A model generated the notes under the pieces. That model made no database searches. It worked only from the letters and a program-made list of their open reading frames with translations, and had not been told where the DNA came from. A stretch of 64,000 bases of DNA from Ascidia mentula (taxonomy: Eukaryota > Chordata > Ascidiacea > Phlebobranchia > Ascidiidae): positions 3,038,001-3,102,000 of the forward strand of contig OX387198.1 in the NCBI GenBank assembly GCA_947561715.1, read 5' to 3'. Shown here in pieces: positions 1-11,900 of the stretch. The position numbers and the translations under genes are program-made. Position 1 is the stretch's first letter. Every line of letters starts with the position of its first letter.

Positions 1-223
1 GTTGACAATTATTGTTATAGGGTACCTAAGGTTGCCTATGACATTTACATGTGGCTTAAATTCGAAGGCGGCTTATATTAACTTTTGAACACCGTCACAA
101 TTGAATAAATAAGGTTGTACATTCTCAAGCTCATTTGGAAGTAGTTATTTCAAAAAGTCACCAACTTGCTTAACACTAACATGACAAAAGTATGAAAATA
201 TATTTTTGTAAAACCTATTCAAG

Positions 224-1927
224 GTATTGAAGAGCCTGCAACTACTCCCTATAGCCCAAGGTTCACTGAACTATTAAATAGTCAACAAGTATATACTGGG
301 AATATTATCCAGGGAGCAATACAACTAACAGGTAATTTCATTGTTTATTACAAGCCCATTGATTTACATAACACATAGGCAAAGTTATATTTTTTTAAAT
401 TACAAAACATCACCAAGGGTGTAGCTTAGATTTATTTTTGTTTAATCACTTTCAAGGCACTGAACAGCATCCAACCACCCCTTATGATGTAACCCATGAT
501 CCTTTTTCAAGTGATGAACAGATAAATGCAGGAAAAGTTATGCAGGGACGACAGCAGCAAACAGGTAATAAAAACAATTTGGAAAAAACTATCTGTTGTT
601 GGTAATCCTTAGGAACAAACTGCTAGCACCCCTTTTTGAAAACTACTAGTATTGAAACATGAATAAATTGTTATGTAAGAGGAATGTAGGAATACCATTC
701 AACAGAAATGCAAGCAATGTAAAATGCTTCGAAGAAAGCTGTTGATTATACAGTGGATACAACATTTCATAATTAAATACCACTGTATCGGGAAAGTTCG
801 GGAAAAATGAACATTTAGGACTTTCAAATATCACGTATATCGTGACAAAACATACATAGGTTTTACAGCACATTTGTTGTTTCATGACTACAAATAACGG
901 CGTTGACGTGTATATTCTGTGATTTTTTACGAAACCTAATCAAAATCCCTTTTCTGATAAATTGTAAAACATTAAAAGTACGAAATCTTAAATTTATTTT
1001 TCCAATATGTCCCCCTTTTAAAAAAATACACGTTTACCACTCTTTAGCGCCACCAAAAAAAATTCCCCCGAAACACTGACACTTTGAATAGACCGCCAGG
1101 GTATGTGATGGTGGGAGGTTGGGTTTATTTTTGTTTAAATTAAATAAATTGTTTTTATTTCAGATGAAAACATCGATTCAACTTTTTTGATCCAAACTTA
1201 CGTGAATTTGTTGAAAAAACATAAATATTCTGAAGCAAATGAAACAAAAAACCAACTTTCAAGGTTGCTTGAAGGTCGTGGGAAAACTGCGGAAGATTTG
1301 GCAACAACTGGACGTGAAAAGAGATTAGAGGGAAAATGTTTGGAATCGATTTTATTTTACGATGTTGCGTCTGAACTTTATGTCAAACGTGATGGAGATG
1401 AAGCGTTGAAAGGTGTGTGGAGTTGTGTTAAGGGTTTGAGTCTGACACGCGAAGATTTGATGGAAACATGGGATTCGAATCAAGAACTTGGAAACAAACG
1501 AATAATTCGTGATCATGTGATCCCACTGATGGGAACGATGAGACTCAAAATACAAAATATTAAAAACGTGGAAGAAGATATTAAATGCGAGAAGCAAGTG
1601 TGGTGTTTGTACTGGATTGAATTGAGTCAACATTCAATCAGAGATTATTCGTCCCAGGAATCAACAATTAAACTTGGACTTGAAATGATGAAGAAACAGT
1701 TTGGTGAAAACTCAGCAAAGCATGAAGTGTTAGGAGGTTTGTTAAACGACCTTGGTGTTGTTTACGAGGAAACAAATCGACTGAATGAAAGCGTGGATTT
1801 TTGTAAAAAAGCAATCCAAGCTTACAGAACGGCAACAGACATAACTGAAATGGGAAGGAAGGAGTTGATTGAAAAAAGTAAAAACAATTTAAGTGTTGTT
1901 GAATCAAAACTTGCACAAAGGAAATAA
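224..1927 (+). CDS. Kinase-linker-TPR family gene, 3' end only (paralogue 1)
   Basis: Three exons are visible: 224-331, 457-564 and 1164-1927. The first two are phase 1-1 linker exons of 108 bases each, ending in codons for Q-Q/L-T before the GT donor. The last carries the whole C-terminal domain (about 254 aa) and a TAA stop. That domain is rich in amphipathic helices. Its last third (LNESVDFCKKAIQAYR region) reads like a TPR helix pair. The linker exons match the last two linker exons of the complete gene at 5982-15794. The kinase half is presumably upstream of the window. An AATAAA lies 153 bases past the stop. No function is known to me for this C-terminal domain; the TPR-like call rests on pattern only. 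Confidence 0.8.
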
Positions 1928-2079
1928 TTATGACATCACAAACACAAAATGTGTTTTTGTTAAATATGTTTGAATTATGCATTGTTTACGTAATTTGTAT
2001 GAAAATGGAAGGTAGCTACCATGCACTTGAATGAATTTTGTGATTATTCTTTTCATGTCGCTGATGATTTGTAGCTGAT

Positions 2080-2085
2080 AATAAA
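2080..2085 (+). promoter_or_regulatory. Polyadenylation signal of paralogue 1
   Basis: AATAAA lies 153 bases after the TAA stop. It is conserved at 15946-15951 in the duplicated copy. Confidence 0.6.
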
Positions 2086-2089
2086 GAAT

Positions 2090-4069
2090 AAGTAAATGAT
2101 GTTGACTTCAAGATTAAGCTTTGGTAAAGTGAATGCAAGGTATTATGTAAAAATGCAGAATATTATATGTCAGCTTAAAGAGAAACCAACTTTAGCCAAA
2201 GAAAATTAGTGTCCTGGTAAGAGTTTGCTTTTATCTTTAATGAAAGTGCGTAATACCCCCAAAAAAACTATTCAAGCATGAAAAACTTACCAATATATTG
2301 GGTAATTTTGTTTGATAAATACGTCATTCGAATGTGCCATAGTTTTTAAGTAGCTTATTTCACATTACTAGCTTTTAGCACATGCATTTGGTGCACCCAA
2401 TAATAGGTATTACAAAAAAAAACTTTAAACAGTGCCAAAAACTGTGCAAAGTAATACAATGGCTAACCTCCTGCAAAGGACCAAATTTGGCACATTATGT
2501 CTTTGTATCTGGCCTGCTAGGAGTTTGTACAAATGAGACACTTTACAAACAAGGTTTATACTGCAGTTTGATGTAATTTTTGTACACGTCACTTACCTAG
2601 GCCACATTTTAAAGCATTGTTGTAAATAGGTTATGGTTTACCTCTAATTGTCCACTTTAAAATGGTTAAAATATGTCAAATATTTGATGATTTTTGGACT
2701 GTCAATAGAAAAGTGTGCCCAACCCTACCAGGGCAGAATAACCTTACCCACCATTCCACATGTTCAAGGTAAAAAAATTTTCTGCATGCTATGCAACCAA
2801 TAGTTCCAAATTACAACGGGATACTTTAGACGATTCCGCTACGAATGCATGTTGATTAAAAGACTGCATTTCCATCATGGGTACTGCATATCAACCCAAC
2901 CTTTTGGAATGGGAAACTGTTAAAGATTTTGGTAACAAATCTAATGATATCAATCAGAGGCCTGTTGCTTCTGACTAATTAATACAAATCTTGGTTGTGT
3001 TGGTTGAACAAATACCTGACAAAGGTTTGAGGACATGGGCATCTCTATTGTAGAAAGTTCCAGTGTTTACGTTCTAACAAGCCAATTTTCTCATTTTGGG
3101 ATTTTGACATCCAGCACCATATTTGCAGTTTGCACCAGAAGGTCCTGAAACCTTTCAAAAAACTTAATACACATCTTGAGACTTTTTTGGTGATTATATT
3201 GTGCATTGAATCAGTACGATAAATCGAGCATACATTTGAGATGACAGCAGTGCAGAGTTAGTGAGATTGGCTTGGGTGAGAGTAAGGAGAAATTTCCATG
3301 TTTCTATTTCTACTGCTGGTCCTTGCTACAATTCCTTAATTGAAGTCAATTTATTTTACAAAGGTATAATTTGCACAACAATAAATGGCCAAAACGCAGC
3401 ACAGTAAAACTTGATTTGCAGTGACAATTCTGGTGTGACAAGTTTGTCTTTCTTTGTAAAACAGTTGCACGTTCTTGTTTTACAACTGCAAACGTCACTA
3501 AACCATAATGGCTCATGGCGTCACTGTTTACATGTTACGGATGAGTAATTTTCTGTGCAGGAACCCGGGTTTGCAGAGAGAAAACACGCCGTGTATATCT
3601 TCTATGACTTTTAAAAAAACACCTGCACGGGCTACCATCACGAACTTTTAATTAGCGCAAAAACAAACGACAACACATACCTTAGATAACTACGCGTAAG
3701 CACTCAATGCAGCCTTCTCCCCACGGTTTTTCTTACAGTGCGCGTAACTTGGGCCTTTTCGCTTAGTTCTCTATATTCCTTCTGTGGCTTACGGCCATCG
3801 ATATATATACGGTTATTGAGATTACATAAAATAATGAATTCGACAGGATTAATAAAAATGTCGATGTGAAATTAAAACCAAAACCGATTTGCACATATGT
3901 TAGAGATTAGCCGATATGTCGGATAGAAACGAAGCGATTAACCGAAAATAACCTATGCGCACGTACGCGAACTAATCAAATTGCACAATTTAACACAAAA
4001 TGACATTTAATAATAAAGTTTTGCTGCATCTGCACTTGCCTGGGTTTCGCATTCCAAAGTAATTTTTGT
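2090..4069. other. Intergenic, no gene seen
   Basis: Up to about 3020 this is duplicated DNA shared with 15960-16885. From 3020 to 4069 I see no ORF or splice-bounded exon that I can support. Short AT-rich stretches and ATATATAT runs near 3800 are present. Confidence 0.6.
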
Positions 4070-4621
4070 ATGTTCCGCGTCTCAGTGGTTGAAGATTTTT
4101 GGAAAACACGACTTTCGCCCTATTCAAATTCTTCTGTAACATTGCCAACAATGACAAAATATTCTCTGAATTATCAATGTTTAATGCTCGCTGTTCGTAG
4201 TTTTCTATTTACCATTTGTATTTTAAAGGTAGACGAAAGCGCCACTCCTACGTCGTACTCGGGTAACCAACTATTGAAACGTCACGAAGTTAACTCCTTG
4301 CGTATGCAAGTGTGTAGAATTATCGACTCGCGGCCAAAAATAATCGAAAAATCGACAGGTAGGCCAACAGACCGCATAAGAGAAACAAAAGAATGCAGTT
4401 TAATGAATAAACCCAACTACATTGTAGATTCCCAAACCAAAATTTCTTTCTTTTTGTTACTGTTTTCGTTATGTTTTCTATGTTTGGCACAACTCTCGTT
4501 ATTATGTAACAAAGGCTGCGCAGTAGACGTGCGCGTGCAGACCGCATGGTTATGTTTTTCATTGCTAGTTGTGTTGCCAGTTATTGTGGTACATGTAATA
4601 ATACTGATTCTATTTGAATAA
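4070..4621 (+). CDS. Hypothetical protein or 3' exon with two C-terminal membrane segments
   Basis: An open frame of 183 codons ends at TAA 4619-4621. I do not recognise it. The C-terminal third has two strongly hydrophobic stretches of about 20 residues (from about residue 125 and from about residue 158), separated by a short loop with CNKGC and charged residues. A hairpin membrane protein is possible. The first third is less protein-like, and an acceptor-like 'attttaaag' just before 4230 suggests the real coding part may be an exon starting there, with earlier exons upstream. The stop codon falls inside a 16-mer identical to the Ciona spliced leader, which is odd for a normal gene end. It could be a chance ORF. 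No neighbour shares its direction closely, and no poly(A) signal is obvious. Confidence 0.3.
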   Translation: MFRVSVVEDFWKTRLSPYSNSSVTLPTMTKYSLNYQCLMLAVRSFLFTICILKVDESATPTSYSGNQLLKRHEVNSLRMQVCRIIDSRPKIIEKSTGRPTDRIRETKECSLMNKPNYIVDSQTKISFFLLLFSLCFLCLAQLSLLCNKGCAVDVRVQTAWLCFSLLVVLPVIVVHVIILILFE

Positions 4622-4622
4622 G
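4607..4622 (+). other. 16-mer identical to the Ciona spliced leader
   Basis: ATTCTATTTGAATAAG is, to my knowledge, the 16-nt leader that Ciona intestinalis trans-splices onto many mRNAs. Here it is followed by GATGTTAG, not by a GT donor, so a working SL RNA gene is unlikely. It may be a degenerate SL gene copy, the 5' end of a retro-inserted trans-spliced mRNA, or chance. Confidence 0.45.
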
Positions 4623-4629
4623 GATGTTA

Positions 4630-5981
4630 GTTGCAAAACGCGAAATAGTTTGTTGACTGCTTTGCAACAATTGAAAAGTTTACTGGATGTTGTCACTACT
4701 GATAATTTACGGAATAAGATCGGTCGCAAAACAGTTCGGTAAGTGCGATTGAATTTGCCACAGTGTGAATTTGTCTATGTATTGAATGTACAATTGTGTT
4801 TCTTTAACTAGAAACCGTTCCATTCCTGGCGCGTTGTTGTGTCGGTCGTTCCTGTATCGAATACAAGTGTCTGTTGTGTTTCGCGGGCTCGACTACCTAG
4901 AAGATTGGATGGGACGCGTTTGGGCTAAAGGCCAAAAAACTGCTGTGTAGCGTGTAGCGCCGCCGATCCGCAGAAAAAGCACGTTACATACAAGTTTCGA
5001 ACTGTCATTGTTACAACCGTTTGTGACGTCACAACATGCCTGTCCTGGGAATCTACGGTTGGCAATGCAAGAAAGCGCAAAAAAACATGTTTCAGGTCAT
5101 TCTGATGGAATACGTGGGATCTCTACCGATTTTTATTACTTTCACGCTATTCTGCACTCTATCCTTGACAGATACTGAGATTTTAAAAAAATCCTATGAA
5201 GCGGAAAGTGGTTTGGCACTTGATTGAAAGTGACGTCACCGGGAATGCAAAAAAGCGCAAAAACACCCGTGTTTCAGGTCATTCTGATGGAATACGTGGG
5301 ATCTCTACCAATTTTTATTACTTTCACGCTATTCTGCACTCTATCCTTGACAGATACTGAGATTTAAAAAAAATCCTATGAAGCGGAAAGTGGTTTGGCA
5401 CTTGATTGAAAGTGACGTCACCGGCAATGCATTATAGCGTAAAAAGATTCGTATTTCAGGTCATTTTGCATGTAAACTTGGGACTTCTACAGAGGTATTG
5501 GTACGAATTGGTTAACAAGTGAAATATTTTGCAAAATAATGCTTACTGGTATGATATATCCCCACAATAAACTCCTTTGTATAAGTTAAACCTTTTTGTG
5601 CAATGCTGCTCATTGATGCGGAACGGATTTCGCGAAACAATAATTTTGGATTCTGCCAGGATGACAGTAGTGAACCCGCCTCATGTTTCTTCTGCAAATT
5701 TTAGCAAGAACAAACGTAAAGTATAATTCAGCTGAATATCTATGTTATTCGCAATTTTTTTCGCGGATGCGAAGGACATTTGGTTACCCTTGAGCGATGG
5801 CGCGGGTGGAATCACCCCCAAGCAACTCTGTTTGTTGATTTTGTTGGGTTCCTCCTTTTTTCCTTTGTTTGGTTCCTGTTCGAAACCACCAGCGCCATTT
5901 TGAAAAGGGGAAACAAAGAGAAACAGTTCTTGTGGAATTCGTTTGCAGGTGTCCTTTCTGTCCTGATTATATAGTGGTAGT
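4630..5981. other. Intergenic and 5' region of the complete linker-array kinase gene
   Basis: It holds the tandem repeat at 5061-5500 and, from about 5760, the presumed 5' UTR of the kinase gene. A TTTGCAG just before 5949 could be an intron or trans-splice acceptor 35 bases before the start codon. No TATA box or other clear promoter was found. Confidence 0.5.
5061..5500 (+). repeat. Tandem repeat, about 181-bp unit, about 2.4 copies
   Basis: Units start at 5061, 5241 and 5423 (ggcaatgc / gggaatgc / ggcaatgc). Units one and two are nearly identical. The third is partial and diverged. Each unit boundary carries TGACGTCAC, a CRE-like (CREB/ATF) palindrome; another precedes the first unit at about 5026. 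Confidence 0.85.
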
Positions 5982-8900
5982 ATGTCTTCTGTGGAAGAGG
6001 TATGTGGAGTTTTACATTCTAATCATACTAGTATTTTCCAAAAAAATTTACTATGCGCCCTTTTCGAAACGTTACCAGGTTAGCCTACCCCACATATCCT
6101 CATGTTTTTGATCAGCAATATTGGTAATAGTATCCATCTGTTTATATATGTTTTGTAGTTTCATTTCATCAAAGCCGAGGATATTTTATGTGACCAATGG
6201 AATTTTGTTGCTGGAAGTGGTGGATTCAGTGATGTAATAATTGGTTACCATGTTGGTTGGAAGCAATTTGTTGCCGTCAAAGTAATCAAAGCTGGTGGCC
6301 GACACAGTGAAGAACTCTTTAAAAAAACGTAAATCCAGCATTCATGATACACTACTGTAACTGTTTTTATTTAAATAACTTTAATGTTGCAGAATTGGTG
6401 AAGAGCTGGAAAACCTGCAAAAACTAGATCATATCAACATAGTGAATGTTTATGGTTGGACTAAATGGCCCTTTGCCATTGGGATTGTCATGGAGTTCTG
6501 TGAAGGGGGAAACCTATTGGAACTGCTGCTGAATACCTCGATCATTTTGGGATTCCCTTTGCGTGTCCGGTTTTTACTGGATGCTGCAGAAGGTCTCAAA
6601 GCTTGCCATGGTTTACCTCTGAAGAGAATGGTTCACGGAGATGTCAAGCCGGAAAATTGGTTGCTTACCAAAATTCTGCGCCTCAAATTGTGCGACTTTG
6701 GAAATGCAGAACTCGCAACTTTAACTGGATTGACAACAAAGGATCCTTCAGCAAGAAGCAAGAAGGAAAGACCTCAATACACACCGATGTACACAGCACC
6801 TGAAAAACTAAAAGATCCCACCATGAAACCCACCAAAGAACTTGATGTTTATGCTTTCGGTGTGATGGTCTTTACTCTCGTGGTGAGGGCATTGCCATAT
6901 CCGACCGACAACCTGAAAGCTTTACAGGATTCCATCAAGGAAGGAAGAAGACCAGATTGTTCCATAATAAACCAAAAAAAGTCTCTTCTCAGTTACAGTG
7001 ACAGAGCAATCGTTGAAAACCTCGAGCAACTGATGAAGCTATGTTGGGATCAAGATCCATCTGTTCGACCAAACATGATCGAAATCTGTGAGAGATTGCA
7101 GCAACTTCTTGACCAGCAAAGTCAAGAAGTTATCGAGCAACAATTGGAAGATGTTGCTAGGCAGATGAACATGAAAGATCCCTTTCTTGTCAACAATGCG
7201 AAGCTGGTTTCCCTTCCATCATTTTGCACAAATGCCCGAAGATTCCAAGGTTTGTTCTCAAATTTATACAAACTAGCAAAAATTTCCGATCATTAACTGT
7301 GACTGTAGAAAAATTGACTCAAATTTGCTTGCTTGTCTCTGTTTGTGATATACGATCCTTCCGCCAAGTACACAATCCTCCAACCTATAATGATGCCAGA
7401 AAAGATCATTCATAGCACCAGCAATTACTAAACCTTTAACAAATTTTTCTTCAATGCACAAAAATGTGTGAATGAGAGTATATTCAACTAATACTTCTTA
7501 GAAATGATATGTAGTGTATGATGTTGTTTGTAGCAACCATGTATAAATAGAACTCACTGTAGACATAATAAATATAGCACTGTGGTAAATACAGATGCCA
7601 TAGCTCAGGGCTCGGCAACCTTTTGAATGCTACGGTCAGTTTACAATTTATGTTTAAACTTTGATGACTTTGTGTGCCAACCTATGGTGCACACCAAAGT
7701 ATGTTGGCCTTTTTTTAACCATTCTCTGCATAGTGACTGCCTAATCATATGGGAATATATGAAGAACTTGTAAAGCACTTTGCACTTAAAAGAAAACTAA
7801 ATCCTTTAAACATTATTTAGTTCGTTCTCCTGCACTTGGGGATGTCACCCGAACTCATTCTTCCACTGATTCAACTGAAGACCAAGTGGTTTCTGGACGA
7901 GCAGGTAGTGTTGGAAGCTGATGTATGCAGAGATTATGTCTTTATATAATGCAAACATAAAATACTGATCACTTTAGTTAAAAACCCATCTTCACTTTAA
8001 AGTGCTGATCCCAAAATTTTTTAAAGCAGGTCAAGGATTATCCAATGTGAGGTCACAACAGTATGACTTGAATGCTGAAGAAATAGTGGAGCAACAGCCA
8101 GGTATTTTCAAAGATGTATACCCTTTGTATGTTTTGGGTTGGTTTTCTGAATGAAAGTTTAACACTTAACATCAAATACCTTACATTTTGACTTATGAAA
8201 GAATACCATCAAATTAGTTAAGTTTTAAAGTAAAATATTGTTGCCATATTCCAGAAATCATACAAACCAGAAGATCTCCAGAGAAAGTTCTCCAACCTTT
8301 GGCAGAAAATATACCAGCACAGCATGATAACAATGAATATATTGAGAAACAACTAGGTACTTAAAAATGCTGTTAAATTTGCTAATACAGGTTCCAAAAC
8401 AGTGTGTCAAAATGCACTAGTAGCAAACTGTATGACCTCTCAGCTGTTGCAGTGCTGAAAAAACGAGTCATTATATTACCAAGTGAATTAGTAACTAAAA
8501 AATATTCATCGCTGTAAATAAAGGTATTACTATTACATTTTGCAACAAATAAAGGTATTCTCTTATGTTGAAGTTGGAAGCCACATTGCCTAATGCAAAA
8601 TTACTCTTAAATAATTTCCCCCTCACAAACCCTCCTTACACATTCGCTTCGTTTACCATCATGGTAAATTCTTTTTCATTGTCTATCTATGGATGAAAAG
8701 TATTTATTTAAAACACCTGGAACATTTGCCTTTTATTGAGACAAACCAGCTCTACAATTTGGCACTACCAAACAATCCATATAAAAATTCTCTCAAAAGC
8801 ATTTCTATTAATATTTATTTTTTGGCCTTTCAAAATGACAAAATTGAGTTTATCTGTTATATGATGTTTGCAATAAAATAATAGTTGACTTTAGCAATCC

Positions 8901-11900
8901 ATTCTCATTCAGCTTTGAAAAGAAAATCAAGCAATGACATTCCAAGCGCTTCCAGTGACAGCAAGAAAATTAAAAAAAATACTGAAGATGGAACATCACG
9001 AAAAGAACAAGCAGGTGAAAAAATAAAACTTACGACCTCCGTCATATATATTTTGATATTGTTAATGGAGGGCACTTGTTATGACGTCACAAACTAGTGA
9101 TTGTGGTAAACATAATAAAAATAAATGTAAATTCATGTTATATCACTTCCAAGACACTGAACAGCATCCAACCACCTCTCATGATGAAACCCATGATCAT
9201 TTTTCAAGTTATGAACAGATAAATGCAGGAAAAGTTGTGCAGGGACGACAACAAACAGGTAACGCTATGTGTGTAAAAGGTTTTTTACTGAAAACAATTT
9301 GAATAAACTGTATCTGCTGTTGGTATGCTACTGATCAGGGGCGCAACTAGGGGGGCTGGTTTGTCGGCATGCCAGGTCCCTTTGTTGTCTGCGTATGTTG
9401 GTACAGCGCCAAATCATATTCGCATTTACTAAACGGCGATAATCTTTCGATTGTTACTAAGGATTTACTCCATACGTCACCACAAAAAATGACGTAATTT
9501 TTCTCATTTTCTTCGGTGGACAAGACATTGTTATTGAGGCTAACTGTTGTAGTTACAGAAGAAACTGACGCGAAAGTTGGTCAAGCAGAGTATACTATAG
9601 TAACCTATATAGACACGTCGAAAAAACGAAACGCGAGAAAATATGCTCAAGCGTGCTAAAGTGTAATTGTTACAAAACAATACCTCTAATAATGGAACTG
9701 TTGCATAAAAATGTAATTTCTGGCTCACAATGGAACTATTATTTTTACGTTTTGACCTATTTAAGCGTCGTTTTACTTGAAACAAATGATATCGGTGGTC
9801 GTTGCCTGTCCCCTTTAAATACCGCTAGTTGCGCCACTGCTACTGATAGTGGTAAACATTGCATTACAGTGAAGCAATTACTTTCCTAAGGTTTTAAGTT
9901 AAATTTATGTAAGACAATACATTGGCAATCACTTTTGAAAGAAGCCTTTTTCCTTGCCAAGCCTTAAAAGCTACATAAAACACTTTTTGGTACAATGTTA
10001 TTAACAGCTTCAGTTAGTTTAGTGTTTCCCAACCGGTAGTACCACTAGTGGTACGCAAAAGCATTCCAGGTCGTACGCAAGTGCCTTTCCGTAATTTGCG
10101 GATATAGTTCAAATTAAAAAAATTGCAAGTGATCTAAAAATGTTTGTTACTTCATCCCCTAGGATACTTTGTAAATTTGTTTTACCTCCAAGTGGTATGC
10201 AACCACAAAAATGTTGGGAATCACAGGTTTATGGTGCAGAGTAGTGATGTGGAGCTTCGGTTTGCAGAATTTATTTGGCCAAATCTGCGATTTTGATGAA
10301 GATTCAGTTTTGGCCGACTTATACGCTCATGAAAACGTTATGAGATACCAACAATAGCATGTGAACTGTATTAATAATTTCCAATACTTTGAAAGATGAT
10401 ATTATTTTGGGCGCACATCTTATCTTTTCTGTGTAATTGTGCATCACACAAATTTACGAACTGGTCTAAAACTAATGCAGAATCAACAACTCCTTTGTAT
10501 TGTTCAGTGACATGACAATAAAACTGTTACAGCGGCGGATTGCTATTGTGATACAAGTCTTAGCATGTACGCTCGCTAACAACATAACCTTTAAAAAATG
10601 GGAGCGATGGTCTTCAATGAAATATTATCGTTGTGCCCATGCCTGGTACAGAATCGTCAATACAACTTGAAAACTACCGCAAAAACTGAATATTTGGTTT
10701 CGACCAGAACCGAATTCGGACAATTCCATGCATCACTAGTGTAGAATGTCAGATTTTGTAAATTTTTAAAATATTGATGTGTTTATTTTATTTAAGGAAA
10801 CACAACATCCGCTGAGGTTAACACGGATGGTGCAAAAGAAGAACATGCAGCCACCAGACACAATCAGCAACAGTATGAAGGTACAAACGACATAAACACA
10901 TATTTTCGTGACCAGTGTATGATCATACTGATATCAAGTTGCAAAAATATACCGCTGAAGCAACAAACAGGTATTTTGAAAGCTGAAAATACAATTGTGA
11001 AGTTGGCACACTGTTAAATCGTGTAAGTCTGTCCATTTAGCTGGAAACTGTGGGTAGTAGTTCAGTGTGGATGAGGCCTGTCGATCAAAAAATGTCACTT
11101 TCTGAAACTCAATTATCATGAGTGGTTGCATTACTTTTTTGCATTACAATACGAGTTTCATTAAAATAATGGTTATGCAAGTGTATTTTTTATCATAATC
11201 AATATAATAATTATTGTTTAGTTTGCCTCTAAATATTTGTTTGTTGTATACTTTTGCCTCCAAATATTTGCTTCTGAAATGTAGACACTGCTTTGAACAC
11301 TGGTGAACCTGAAAGTAACCACAATCCTGTCAGCAATGCTACAGAAAACTTCATGCCAGCAAATCAATCTTCAGTTAATGCTAATGTTTTACCACCACAA
11401 ACAGGTATTTCACATTGCTACATTTCCATATGTACAGAAAGGACATTTTGTATCATAAGCCAAATTAGACAACTTTAAAGCTTACAGTTGGTTAACATTG
11501 AAAATCATGCCAGCATAAACAAGACATGCAAACCGGCTCATTTCGATCTGTGCTTGTTTTTTTTTTGTTTTTTTTTGTGTTCACACACACAGATAATATT
11601 CCAAAAAAGGAAATTAGCTTATAGGTTTGTCTGCAAATACAGCCATGTAATTTTTCTAAAGTGTAAGATCCATCTTGATTTTAAATTTGAATTGTTTTTT
11701 ATTGAAGTTTTAATGCGGTTTTTACTTCAGTGGGCGGAAATTTAAATCTCTTGACTGGAAACGATGCCTTTACTGCAAACAACTTAACACAGCAACCACA
11801 ACTTATGCAATTTCTTCCATCAACAACAGGTATTTTAAAAAATCTTGGAAATTTGGCTTGGTGGTAAAAGAAGAAATGAACAATTAAGGCTTAATTTTTG

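Larger units (their letters stand above)
1..3020 (+). repeat. Segmental duplication, copy 1
   Basis: This block matches 13872-16885 in the same orientation, base for base over long stretches. It covers two linker exons, the C-terminal exon, the 3' UTR and about 0.9 kb of downstream DNA. The first 220 non-coding bases differ at about four positions by eye. Similarity fades near 3020, after the run about the 'ggcctgttgcttctga' segment. The window starts inside the copy, so the unit continues to the left. Confidence 0.92.

Noticed and set aside
1352..1982. - strand ORFs opposite the C-terminal exon (also 15219-15849)
   Set aside because: Shadows of the well-supported + strand exon; they recur only because the exon is duplicated.
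2050..2070. CTGATGA strings as hammerhead cores (also near 28695 and 48541)
   Set aside because: No GAAA and no stem II follow at the right distance.
7606..7700. hAT-like terminus CAGGGCTCGGCAACC
   Set aside because: Looks like a hAT end, but no matching inverted end or target duplication was found nearby.
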